NCBI GenBank assembly: GCA_036258315.1
Contig: DATADX010000048.1
Location: forward strand, 1 to 22,459
From: DASSYK01 sp036258315
GTDB taxonomy: Bacteria; Actinomycetota; Thermoleophilia; Solirubrobacterales; 70-9
Direction: 5' to 3'
Length of the DNA: 22,459 bases
The notes under the pieces are model-generated. The model was not told the origin of the DNA. It saw only the letters and a list, made by a program, of their open reading frames with translations, and did no database searches. The position numbers and the translations under genes were made by a program. The first letter of the stretch is position 1, and every line of letters starts with the position of its first letter. Shown here piece after piece: positions 14,482 to 21,585 of this stretch.

Positions 14482-14496
14482 GCCGCCGCCCAGGGC
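14482..14496 (-). promoter_or_regulatory. Strong hairpin between the Kelch and GGDEF genes
   Basis: GCCGCCCTGGGCGGC (minus strand) folds into a compact GC stem just after the Kelch TAG and before the GGDEF GTG. A GGGCGG in the last Kelch codons could pair with the same CCGCCC, so two exclusive folds exist. This could be an attenuator, an mRNA-stability element or only a processing site. Confidence 0.35.
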
Positions 14497-14500
14497 GGCT

Positions 14501-15544
14501 TTACCTATTTCCGCCCGAAGCACGCAAGGCGGAAGGCGGAATTTGGAGCATCTCGAGCGCGCTTGAGAAGGTGAACCCAGGCATCGGCCCGCCGTCAATC
14601 GCGAATACGCGCCGGCCCCTGGCGACGACGCCGAGCCCGTGGCGGGAGCGGATCATCGGCGGCAGCTTGCGGATCCGCTGGCGGGCGGGCTCATAGAGCT
14701 CGACCTGGGGAATCGTGCTGCCGCCAGGCGCCAGGCTCTCGCCGCCGACGACGACGATCCGGCCCCGGACCGTGGCGGCTCCGAAGCCGCTGCGGGCGTG
14801 GCGGAGCGGCTTCAACCGCAGCCAGCGGCCCGAGCGGGTGTCGAGCGCCTCGACCGTGCGCAGGTTGAGCCCGTTGACGCGACCGGCGAGCGCGTAGATC
14901 CGGTCCCTGACGCGAGCACCCGCGAGATGCTCGCGCGCCGTCGGCATCGGCGGTCCCGGTCGCCACCGGTCCGATCCGGCGTCGTAGATCTCCACCGTTC
15001 GTGACGGAGCGCCCTCGCTGACGCCCCCGACCGCGTGGAGGAGGCGGCCGCGCGGGACGAGCGTGTGGGCAGCGCGGCTGGGACCGGAGGGCGAGCGCAG
15101 CGTCCAGGTCCCGGTCGCAGGGTCGTAGACCTGAAGTGCGTCGGTCGGCGCGTCGAAGCCCTCGCCGCTGTAGCCGCCGTGCACGTAGAGCTTGCCCCGA
15201 GTCGAGGCGACGCCGGGGTGGTTGACCGCAGTCGGAAGCGGCGCGACCACGCTCCACTTGCCAGTCGCGATCTCATAGCGGCTGACGGTGCCGGTGGTGG
15301 ACCCGGTCGGGGCTGCGTAGCCGCCGACGGCGTAGATCGAGCCGCTGATCCGGGCGGCGCCGATCTCCGAGCGCGCGACCGGGCTGGCGGGGAGCTCGGT
15401 CCAGCCCGCGGCCGCTGTGTCGCCGCCGGCGCCCGACCCGCCGTTGGCGTCGTCGCCGTCGCCGAGCTCGATCAGGGCGGCGGCCGCCGCCGCGGCGATC
15501 AGGACGGCGGTCCAGACCCGGACCGATCCGAGCGCTGCCCTCAT
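14501..15544 (-). CDS. Exported/anchored Kelch-repeat beta-propeller protein
   Basis: This is a 347-residue protein. Residues 8-26 (VRVWTAVLIAAAAAAALIE) form a signal anchor, followed by a Gly/Asp-rich linker (28-45). Six Kelch-type blades carry the GG or AG doublet: YAVGGYAAP, YVHGGYSG, HAVGGVSEG, YALAGRVNG, VVVGGESLAP and FAIDGGPMP. Conserved Tyr and Trp lie between blades (VYDPATGTWT, IYDAGSDRW). Such propellers usually bind ligands or proteins outside the membrane, and no catalytic residues are apparent. The ATG at 15544 overlaps the stop of the upstream small gene (ATGA). The GGDEF gene follows 32 bases later, so the propeller may feed an outside signal to the cyclase; that link is inferred. 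Confidence 0.88.
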   Translation of the reverse strand: MRAALGSVRVWTAVLIAAAAAAALIELGDGDDANGGSGAGGDTAAAGWTELPASPVARSEIGAARISGSIYAVGGYAAPTGSTTGTVSRYEIATGKWSVVAPLPTAVNHPGVASTRGKLYVHGGYSGEGFDAPTDALQVYDPATGTWTLRSPSGPSRAAHTLVPRGRLLHAVGGVSEGAPSRTVEIYDAGSDRWRPGPPMPTAREHLAGARVRDRIYALAGRVNGLNLRTVEALDTRSGRWLRLKPLRHARSGFGAATVRGRIVVVGGESLAPGGSTIPQVELYEPARQRIRKLPPMIRSRHGLGVVARGRRVFAIDGGPMPGFTFSSALEMLQIPPSALRASGGNR

Positions 15545-15735
15545 TGAGGATCGGAGGTGCCCGCGGGGCGGGGTGTGTAGCCGGCGCAGCGCTCGACCGG
15601 GAGGCGCGGATAGCGCGGGAAGCTCGGGTCGGTCTTCGAGAGCTCGCAGAGCGAGAAGGTCGAGCCGCGGGTGTTATGGATCAGCCGCTGCTGTCGGCAG
15701 CTGTCGCAGAGGCCTGCCGGCGGGCGGCGGCTCAC
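15541..15735 (-). CDS. Small conserved cysteine-containing protein (64 aa)
   Basis: A GTG start at 15735 gives a 64-residue protein, MSRRPPAGLCDSC... to ...TSDPQ. Its Cys residues are Cys10, Cys13, Cys30 and Cys50, the first two as a CxxC pair followed by RQQRLI. STFSLCELSKTDPSFPRYP and LPVERCAGY are the kind of conserved blocks found in small actinobacterial proteins of unknown function. The four cysteines could hold one zinc ion. It starts four bases after the coiled-coil gene stop and overlaps the Kelch ATG, so it is translationally linked to both. The open frame extends upstream to 15894, but that part overlaps the coiled-coil gene and looks like a shadow. Confidence 0.75.
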   Translation of the reverse strand: MSRRPPAGLCDSCRQQRLIHNTRGSTFSLCELSKTDPSFPRYPRLPVERCAGYTPRPAGTSDPQ

Positions 15736-15739
15736 GGGC

Positions 15740-16294
15740 CTATTCCGCGGTCGGCGGCTGGTTCGGGAACGCGCGTGTCGAACCTGGCCCGGCGGGATCG
15801 GCGTCGGCGTCGGCGCGCTCGAGCCTCTTCTCTGCCTCGACCGCGCGCTCGACCATCTTCTCGTCCTCGACGGAGGGCTCGAGCTTTTTCTCATCCTCGA
15901 CGACGCGCTCGAGGTCCCTCTCCTCGTCGATGGCGCGCTCGAGCCGCTGCTCCTCCTCGCCGAAGATCACGCGCCGCGCGATCTCGGCGGCGTACTCGCC
16001 GCCGCGCTGGGCCTTCTCGAGCGGCTCGGTGAGCCGCACGACGCGGCCGAGGAGCTCGTTCATGCGCTCGGCCTGGTCGAGCGCGTCGTCGGTCTGGCGC
16101 TGCATCTGCTCGACCTGGCGCCGCGATATCTTCATCAGCTGGTTCGCCTCCTCGAGGCTGCGTCGCATCGTCAGCGGCAGCTCGACCAGTGCCGCGGCCG
16201 CGGAGATGGGGCGCGTGATCAGCTCCCTCAGCACGTTGCCCAGCGTAGAACATCCCTCCGCGCCGACCGCCAGGGCGCGTGCGCGTAAGTCCAT
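15740..16294 (-). CDS. Coiled-coil protein with acidic/basic decapeptide repeats
   Basis: This 184-residue protein is not recognised as a known family. The N-terminal third (ITRPISAAAALVELPLTMRRSLEEANQ in pieces, about 26-52) is amphipathic. Residues 53-95 are strongly helical (QVEQMQRQTDDALDQAERMN). Residues about 118-168 consist of five decapeptide units of the form LERAIDEERD, LERVVEDEKK, LEPSVEDEKM, VERAVEAEKR and LERAD. There is no signal peptide. The ATG at 16294 starts MDLRARA. A much longer frame continues upstream antisense to the ABC transporter and is rejected. Only 24 bp separate this start from the divergent ABC gene start, so both promoters share that DNA. It heads an apparent minus-strand operon with the 64-residue protein, Kelch and GGDEF genes. 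Confidence 0.78.
   Translation of the reverse strand: MDLRARALAVGAEGCSTLGNVLRELITRPISAAAALVELPLTMRRSLEEANQLMKISRRQVEQMQRQTDDALDQAERMNELLGRVVRLTEPLEKAQRGGEYAAEIARRVIFGEEEQRLERAIDEERDLERVVEDEKKLEPSVEDEKMVERAVEAEKRLERADADADPAGPGSTRAFPNQPPTAE
15795..15945. repeat. 30-bp-period degenerate tandem repeat in the coiled-coil gene
   Basis: About five in-frame units of 30 bp encode LER/VER-headed decapeptides. CGCGCTCGAG or CTCGAG-type heads recur every 30 bases on the + strand. The copies have diverged, so this is an older expansion than the YihY tail repeat. Boundaries are approximate. Confidence 0.7.
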
Positions 16295-16298
16295 TACT

Positions 16299-16314
16299 TC
16301 ACTTTGTACAGTGA
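16299..16314. promoter_or_regulatory. Inverted repeat over the ABC exporter promoter, candidate operator
   Basis: TCACT-TTGTAC-AGTGA is a perfect five-bp inverted repeat with six-base spacer, lying entirely within the 24-bp gap between divergent starts. It overlaps TACAGT (16307-16312), a -10-like hexamer six bases before the GTG at 16319. Its size and place fit a MarR- or TetR-type repressor of a multidrug exporter. No such regulator is encoded next to it. Confidence 0.5.
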
Positions 16315-16318
16315 GGGT

Positions 16319-18088
16319 GTGCGCACATTTCGACGACTGCTGGGATTTCTCCGTCCTTTCAGGCGACAGCTGCTGATCTCGCTCGGCCTCGCCTGGCTGG
16401 CGATGGGGATGACGGTCCTGATCCCGCTGCTGGTCGGCAATGCCGTGGACGCGATCAAGGAAGGGAATCGGGACTACATCCTGCCGCTCACGCTTGCGCT
16501 GCTCGGCGCAGGGCTGCTGCGGCTCGCGCTCACCGTCGGTCGACGCCTGATCGCCGGCAAGGTCTCGCTCGCCGTCGAGTACGACCTCCGCCAGCGCTTC
16601 TACGAGCATCTCCAGCGCCTCGAGCTCGGGTTCTTCGACTCCCAGCAGACCGGCCAGCTGATGTCGCGGGCGACGGTCGACCTTCAGTCGATCCGCTTCT
16701 TCCTCGGCTACGGGCTGATCTGGGTCAGCCAGAGCGCGCTCACGATCCTGTTCGTCGCTGTGGTCCTGTTCGTCCTCGACCCCGTTCTGGCGCTGCTCGC
16801 GCTCGCGCCCGTTCCCTTCCTCGTCGCCACCGCGACGCGCTACAGCCGCCGCAACCGACCCGCCGAGCAGGAGGTCCAGCAGAGGGTCGGTGAGCTCACC
16901 GCCGGGGCCGAGGAGAGTATCTCGGGCATCCGGATCGTGAAGGCGTTCGCGCGCGAGAGGCACATGCTGACCCGGTTCCGCCGTGCCGTCGACCGCGTGT
17001 TCGACCAGAGCATGGTCTCGACCCGGCTCCAGGCGTTCTACACCCCGCTGATGGGGTTCCTGCCGAACATCGGGGTGGCGATCGTGCTGCTGGTCGGCGG
17101 CAACCAGGTGATCAACGGCGATCTCAGCGTCGGTGACTTCACCGCCTTCTACGTCTACCTGCTGCTGCTCTCGGGCCCGGTTCGCTGGCTGGGGATGTCG
17201 CTGAGCATGGCCCAGCGCGCGGTGGCCTCGGGCAACCGCATGTTCGAGATCCTCGACCGCGAGCCCGAGATGACGAGCCCGCCCGGAGCGCCGCCGCTGC
17301 CGCCCGGCGGCGGCAGGGTCTCGATCGAGGGCGTGACGCTCCGCTACGACGGCGCCGAGCCCGCCCTGACTGACATCGACCTCGAGGTGGAGCCGGGGCG
17401 GACGGTGGCGCTGGTCGGCCCCACCGCGGCGGGCAAGACCAGCCTGGTCGGGCTGCTGGCGCGGCTCTATGACCCGAGCGAGGGGCGGGTGGTGATCGAC
17501 GGCGCGGACATCCGCGAGGTCGATCTCGCGTCGCTGCGCCACGAGATCGCGTTCGTCGCCGACGACAGCTTCCTGTTCTCGGACACCGTGGCGGGGAACA
17601 TCGCCTACGCGAACCCGGGCGCGACGCGAGAGCAGATCGAGGCGGCCGCGCGACGCGCGCAGGCGCACGACTTCATCACCGAGCTTCCCGACGGCTACGA
17701 CACGCTGGTCGGCGAACGCGGGCTGACCCTGTCAGGCGGGCAGCGGCAACGGGTCGCGATCGCGCGGGCGCTGCTCGCCGAGCCGCGGATCCTGATCCTC
17801 GACGACGCGACCTCGTCGGTCGACGCGCGGACGGAAGCGGCGATCAAGGCGGGGCTCCGCGAGGCGATGGCGGGCCGGACGACATTCGTCGTCGCGCACC
17901 GGCTGTCGACGATCTCGCTCGCCGACGAGATAGTGGTGATCGACCGCGGGCGGATCGTCGACCGCGGAACGGACGAGGAGCTGCTCGAGCGCTGCCCGCT
18001 CTACGAGGAGATCGCGGAGAAGGGGCTCGAGGACTCGGTCTACCTGCAGCGCGACCTCGAGGAGCGCGAGGAGCTGGCGCGGCTATGA
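16319..18088 (+). CDS. ABC exporter half-transporter, degenerate-site subunit
   Basis: This 589-residue protein has a six-helix transmembrane domain (about 15-310) fused to an ATPase domain (333-575). Walker A is GPTAAGKTS (367-375, Lys373), the signature is LSGGQ (471-475) and the switch histidine is His527. Three positions mark a non-hydrolysing site: after Walker B the catalytic Glu is Asp496 in LILDDATS, the Q-loop Gln is Asp415 in FVADDS, and Walker A has Ala in place of a Gly. This is the pattern of the TM287/BmrC-like half of heterodimeric exporters. The GTG at 16319 is chosen over the TTG at 16304 because TACAGT lies six bases before it, fitting a leaderless mRNA. The stop overlaps the partner ATG (ATGA). 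Drug or lipid export is the family expectation. Confidence 0.93.
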   Translation: MRTFRRLLGFLRPFRRQLLISLGLAWLAMGMTVLIPLLVGNAVDAIKEGNRDYILPLTLALLGAGLLRLALTVGRRLIAGKVSLAVEYDLRQRFYEHLQRLELGFFDSQQTGQLMSRATVDLQSIRFFLGYGLIWVSQSALTILFVAVVLFVLDPVLALLALAPVPFLVATATRYSRRNRPAEQEVQQRVGELTAGAEESISGIRIVKAFARERHMLTRFRRAVDRVFDQSMVSTRLQAFYTPLMGFLPNIGVAIVLLVGGNQVINGDLSVGDFTAFYVYLLLLSGPVRWLGMSLSMAQRAVASGNRMFEILDREPEMTSPPGAPPLPPGGGRVSIEGVTLRYDGAEPALTDIDLEVEPGRTVALVGPTAAGKTSLVGLLARLYDPSEGRVVIDGADIREVDLASLRHEIAFVADDSFLFSDTVAGNIAYANPGATREQIEAAARRAQAHDFITELPDGYDTLVGERGLTLSGGQRQRVAIARALLAEPRILILDDATSSVDARTEAAIKAGLREAMAGRTTFVVAHRLSTISLADEIVVIDRGRIVDRGTDEELLERCPLYEEIAEKGLEDSVYLQRDLEEREELARL

Positions 18089-20088
18089 GCCCGCGCCGCG
18101 ACAGGCCCGAGACGGAGGCGGAGCGCCGCGACGCGGAGCGGCGTGAGGAGGAGCGCGCGCTCGAGGTGGCCGCGCGGGAGGAGAACACCTACGAGCACGA
18201 GGACAACCGGCTGCGCGGGACGCTCCTGATGCTCGGCTCGCTGTGGCGGTTGATCCGCGGCGAGGACCAGCGCGGGCGGAAGGTGCGCTGGCTGCTCACG
18301 CTGCTGCGCCCGTACCGCAAGCAGGTGGTGCTGATGTTCGTGGCGCTGATCGTGTCGACCGGCGCCGCGCTCGCGCCGCCGTGGCTGGTCGGGCGGGCGA
18401 CCGCGGAGATCGCCTCGGACAGCCCCTCGCTGGGACAGCTGGAGCTGCTGGTCGCGGGGTTCGTCGTCACGGGGCTGCTGCTGTGGGGAGCCAGCTACGT
18501 GCAGACCTACCTCGTCGGCTGGGTCGGCCAGCGGGCCCTCCAGGACCTGAGGACGCGGATCTTCACCCACCTCCAGCAGATGTCGATCGGCTTCTTCACG
18601 CGGAACCGGCCCGGGGTCCTGATCTCGCGGATCACCAACGACGTCGACGCGCTCGACCAGCTGATCAGCACCGGGATCGTGACGCTGTTCCAGAGCACGC
18701 TCACTCTGCTCGGTGTCGTGATCATCCTGCTCTTCCTCGACGTCGGGCTCGCGCTGGTGGTGTTCCTGACCTTCCCGCTGCTCGCGATCGCGAGCATCGT
18801 GTTCCGGATCGTCGCCGCGAGCGCGTATCGGATCACGCGCGAGCGGATCGCGGAGGTGACGGCCTACCTGCAGGAGAGCCTGAGCGGGATCCGCGTCGTG
18901 CGGACCTTCTCCCAGGAGGAGCGCCATGTCGCGCGGATGGGCGAGCTGAACGAGCTGAACCGCGAGGCGAACATGAAGACGGTCTACCTGAACGCGTCCT
19001 ACTTCCCCGCGGTCGAGCTTCTCTCCGCTGTCGGGACGGCGGTGATCCTGCTCTACGGCGGCTACCAGGCGCTCGACCTTGCCGGCGACGCCCGGGCGGC
19101 GCAGATCGGTGTCGTCGTCGCGTTCGTCGGGTACCTGGCGACCTTCTTCGACCCGATCCAGCAGCTGTCGAACCTCTACACGACCTACCAGCAGGGGATG
19201 GCGGCGCTGGACAAGATCTTCGACCTGCTCGACACCGAGCCGGACCTGACCGACGCCCCGGGCGCGATCGATCCCCGGCCGCTCCGCGGCGAGGTCGAGC
19301 TCGATCATGTGTGGTTCTCATACGGGCGGGACAACGCGGCCGGCGTGAAGCGCTCGGGGGGCGGGCGGACCGCCGACCCGGCCGCGGCGGGCGCCGAGGA
19401 CTGGGCATTGCGCGACGTCTCGGTGCACATCCCGGCTGGTGAGACGCTCGCGCTCGTCGGTGAGACGGGCGCCGGCAAGAGCACGTTCGCGAAGCTGGTG
19501 TCCCGCTTCTACGACCCGCAGCGGGGGCGGGTGCTCGTCGACGGTCACGACCTGCGCGACCTGCGCGCGCAGTGCCTGCGCAGCCAGCTCGGGATCGTGC
19601 CCCAGGAGGGGTTCCTGTTCTCGGGCACGGCGCGGGAGAACATCGCCTTCGGGCGCCCGAGCGCCTCGGCGGAGGAAGTCGAGGCGGCGGCCGAGGCGAT
19701 CGGCGCCGGCGAGTTCATCGAGCGCCTGCCAGGTGGATACGAGGCAGAGGTCGGTGAGCGCGGGGTCGCGCTGTCGGCGGGCCAGCGGCAGCTGATCGCG
19801 TTCGGGCGGGCACTGCTGGCGGAGCCGCGGATCCTGATCCTCGACGAGGCGACCTCGAACGTCGACGTGCGGACGGAGCGGGCGATCGAGACGGGCCTGG
19901 AGCGGCTGCTCAAGGACCGCACGGCGATCGTGATCGCGCACCGGCTCTCGACGATCCGCAATGCGGACCGGATCGCAGTCCTCGAGAACGGGACGATCGC
20001 CGAGATCGGCAGCCACGACGAGCTGATCGCGGCCGGCGGCCGCTACGCCGCCCTTTACGGGACCTGGGCCGAGCTCGCCGCCGCCTGA
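18085..20088 (+). CDS. ABC exporter half-transporter, catalytic-site subunit
   Basis: This is a 667-residue partner of the preceding gene. A charged N-terminal extension of about 60 residues, rich in Arg and Glu, precedes the transmembrane domain (about 78-360). The ATPase domain spans 402-660. Walker A is GETGAGKST (Lys465), the Q-loop is VPQEG (Gln507), Walker B with catalytic Glu is LILDEATS (Asp587, Glu588) and the switch is His619. Its signature is LSAGQ (563-567) instead of LSGGQ, so the altered signature faces the partner's altered Walker site, as in asymmetric heterodimers. A Gly/Ala-rich insertion at about 416-438 interrupts the first ATPase strands. The stop lies in the first copy of a 24-bp tandem repeat. 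Confidence 0.94.
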   Translation: MSPRRDRPETEAERRDAERREEERALEVAAREENTYEHEDNRLRGTLLMLGSLWRLIRGEDQRGRKVRWLLTLLRPYRKQVVLMFVALIVSTGAALAPPWLVGRATAEIASDSPSLGQLELLVAGFVVTGLLLWGASYVQTYLVGWVGQRALQDLRTRIFTHLQQMSIGFFTRNRPGVLISRITNDVDALDQLISTGIVTLFQSTLTLLGVVIILLFLDVGLALVVFLTFPLLAIASIVFRIVAASAYRITRERIAEVTAYLQESLSGIRVVRTFSQEERHVARMGELNELNREANMKTVYLNASYFPAVELLSAVGTAVILLYGGYQALDLAGDARAAQIGVVVAFVGYLATFFDPIQQLSNLYTTYQQGMAALDKIFDLLDTEPDLTDAPGAIDPRPLRGEVELDHVWFSYGRDNAAGVKRSGGGRTADPAAAGAEDWALRDVSVHIPAGETLALVGETGAGKSTFAKLVSRFYDPQRGRVLVDGHDLRDLRAQCLRSQLGIVPQEGFLFSGTARENIAFGRPSASAEEVEAAAEAIGAGEFIERLPGGYEAEVGERGVALSAGQRQLIAFGRALLAEPRILILDEATSNVDVRTERAIETGLERLLKDRTAIVIAHRLSTIRNADRIAVLENGTIAEIGSHDELIAAGGRYAALYGTWAELAAA

Positions 20089-20129
20089 TCCGGAGGCGGG
20101 GCCTCCGCCTGATCCGGAGGCGGGGCCTC
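20082..20129. repeat. Two exact tandem copies of a 24-bp hairpin unit at the ABC gene end
   Basis: CGCCTGATCCGGAGGCGGGG plus CCTC is repeated exactly at 20082-20105 and 20106-20129. The first copy contains the TGA of the ABC gene. CCGCCT and AGGCGG within the unit pair, and across the junction GCCTCCG...CGGAGGC forms a stronger stem. A duplicated terminator-like structure is the likeliest meaning. Confidence 0.75.
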
Positions 20130-20167
20130 AGCATCCCCCGGTTGGCGTCGCAACCCCTTGTCCCCGC

Positions 20168-20180
20168 AGGGCAAAGCCCT
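20168..20180. terminator. Short hairpin between convergent ABC and lipoprotein genes
   Basis: AGGGC-AAA-GCCCT is a five-bp stem with a three-base loop in the 105-bp convergent gap (20089-20193). It has no U-tract. It may help to end transcription of the lipoprotein gene. Apart from this and the 24-bp repeats, nothing is recognisable in the gap. Confidence 0.35.
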
Positions 20181-20193
20181 AGGAGATGGGGGT

Positions 20194-20889
20194 CTACGGT
20201 GAGATACCGCCGCCGCCGGGGCTGACGCCGCCGCCCGTGCCGCCGCCCGTGTCGCCGCCGGTATCGCCGGTCCCGCCCGTGTCGCCGCCCGTCCCACCGG
20301 AGGGCGCGGGCTCGACCGGGGTGACGGGGGCGCTCGGAGCGACGGTGCCGCTGCTGCCGGTGCTGTCTGTGCTCGTGCCCGCGGCGGAGCCGGGGGTGGC
20401 GGTGGGAGCGGTACCGCACTCCTCGAAGCCGTACTCGGCCGCCGCCGTCTCGGCCTCGGTGCGGGCATTGTCGAGGTCGGTCTCGAACTCGGCGGTGTCG
20501 CTGCCGCGCTGGTTGGCGAGATCGATCTTCCGCCCCGCTTCGACCTGCCCCTCGAGCGCGGTCAGGTAGGCGTCGAGCGTCTGACGATCCTCGGCAGGCG
20601 GGCCCAGGTCGCGGAGGTCGTCGAGTAGGCCCTGGCGCAGGTCGGCGATCTCGCCCGCCGCGGTGAAGCCTTCGCCGGCCGCGACGAACTGGCCGATCGC
20701 GGCGTTCGTCTCCTCGCAGAGTGGGTCGGCCTCCGAGATGTACTCGTCCTTGGTCAACGACCCCGTCGTCGACGTCTCCGTCGGGAGGATGATCGGCGTC
20801 TCCGGCGAGTCATCACCCCCGCAGGCCGAAAGGACGAGCGCCGCGCCAGCCACAAGCACGAGCGCATACATGAAGCGCACCTGCCTCAT
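20194..20889 (-). CDS. Small lipoprotein with Gly/Thr-rich C-terminal tail
   Basis: This is a 231-residue exported protein of unknown function. It has a basic N-terminus, a hydrophobic core (8-20) and a lipobox LSAC ending at Cys23, followed by GGDD, so it should be lipid-anchored outside the membrane. Residues 45-155 are helical and acidic, with two cysteines (in DPLCEETN and FEECGTAP) that may pair. This region resembles small extracellular helical domains common in Solirubrobacterales-like genomes. From about 158 the protein is a low-complexity linker ending in GGTGGDTGG-type repeats, a wall-spanning style tail. TACCTT nine bases before the ATG is a possible -10 with a very short leader. 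It lies 36 bases after the HNH gene on the same strand. Confidence 0.82.
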   Translation of the reverse strand: MRQVRFMYALVLVAGAALVLSACGGDDSPETPIILPTETSTTGSLTKDEYISEADPLCEETNAAIGQFVAAGEGFTAAGEIADLRQGLLDDLRDLGPPAEDRQTLDAYLTALEGQVEAGRKIDLANQRGSDTAEFETDLDNARTEAETAAAEYGFEECGTAPTATPGSAAGTSTDSTGSSGTVAPSAPVTPVEPAPSGGTGGDTGGTGDTGGDTGGGTGGGVSPGGGGISP

Positions 20890-20925
20890 CGGCCGCGCAA
20901 GGTAGCAGGGTTCATTTCGTGGGTT

Positions 20926-21585
20926 TTACACGCCCGATCGGCGGGGTCGGCCCTCCTCAGGCTCATCCTCCGGGGGCAGAACCAGCCTCAGATGCCCCCT
21001 CGCCGCACGGTGACCGTTTCTACCGCCATACGTACCGGTCTGGCTGTGGCAATTGGCGCAGAGGAACTGGATGTTCTCGAAGCGGTTGTCCTTGCCGTCC
21101 CCGTTGATGTGATGCAGCTGCATGCTCAGCGGCCCTCCCAACCAGGACGTGAGCCCGCATCTCTCGCAGCGGTTGTCCTTCAAGCCCTCCTTGACCAGCC
21201 GTTGCTTGAGGTGAGTTCGACTCGTCTGCGGCCTGTCTGCGACCAGGAGCTCCTCGATCGGCATCGCTGTCGGCCTCGGAACGATCTCGCCGCGTTTGGC
21301 GGCCTTGTGCCAGGCGTCGGCCGAAAAGCCGAACCGCGTCATGCACTCACGCATGGAGAGACCCGACTCGTAGGCCGCGCGAATCGCTGGCCAGTCGAAG
21401 CGCCTGGCGAATCGAGGGTCCGGCGGCACGTCGAGGTTGCGGACATGGAACGCGACGGTCGACTTCCCGACACCGAGGATGGCCGCGATCTCTCGCTGTG
21501 ACTTGCCGGCCTCGAACAGCCGGCGCACCCGTTCGCGCATCACCCCGGGTGCCAGCTTCGGCCCGCTTCTTCCCCTGTTTCCCAT
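20926..21585 (-). CDS. HNH endonuclease with N-terminal helix-turn-helix, under a putative SOS box
   Basis: This is a 219-residue protein. Residues 17-50 (GKSQREIAAILGVGKSTVAFHV) form a helix-turn-helix of resolvase/homeodomain-like type. Residues 64-97 look like a second such unit. The HNH nuclease domain covers 125-190: Cys140 and Cys143 (RCERCG), catalytic His in MQLHHINGDGKDNRFEN (158-159), then CANCHS with Cys176, Cys179 and His180. The four cysteines should bind a structural zinc. Cellular target and role are unknown; homing or self-mobile DNA is common in this family but is not shown here. The ATG at 21585 overlaps a perfect 20-bp palindrome with the Gram-positive LexA consensus. The protein sits beside a tRNA gene. 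Confidence 0.88.
   Translation of the reverse strand: MGNRGRSGPKLAPGVMRERVRRLFEAGKSQREIAAILGVGKSTVAFHVRNLDVPPDPRFARRFDWPAIRAAYESGLSMRECMTRFGFSADAWHKAAKRGEIVPRPTAMPIEELLVADRPQTSRTHLKQRLVKEGLKDNRCERCGLTSWLGGPLSMQLHHINGDGKDNRFENIQFLCANCHSQTGTYGGRNGHRAARGHLRLVLPPEDEPEEGRPRRSGV

Noticed and set aside
14480..14560. Cyclic di-GMP riboswitch ahead of the GGDEF gene
   Set aside because: A GGTAAAGCC string and hairpins are present, but the full two-helix core and receptor motifs of known classes could not be recognised, and most of the region is Kelch coding sequence. Kept only as a hairpin.
16295..17668. Extension of the coiled-coil gene upstream to a 642-residue protein
   Set aside because: The extra part is antisense to the transmembrane domain of the ABC transporter and looks like shadow sequence. 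The ATG at 16294 is well placed next to the divergent promoter.
20205..20300. Possible CRISPR-like or satellite array (GCCGCCCGTG-type repeats)
   Set aside because: The repeats are short, irregular and in frame, and encode the Gly/Thr-rich tail of the lipoprotein. There are no spacers and no cas genes.
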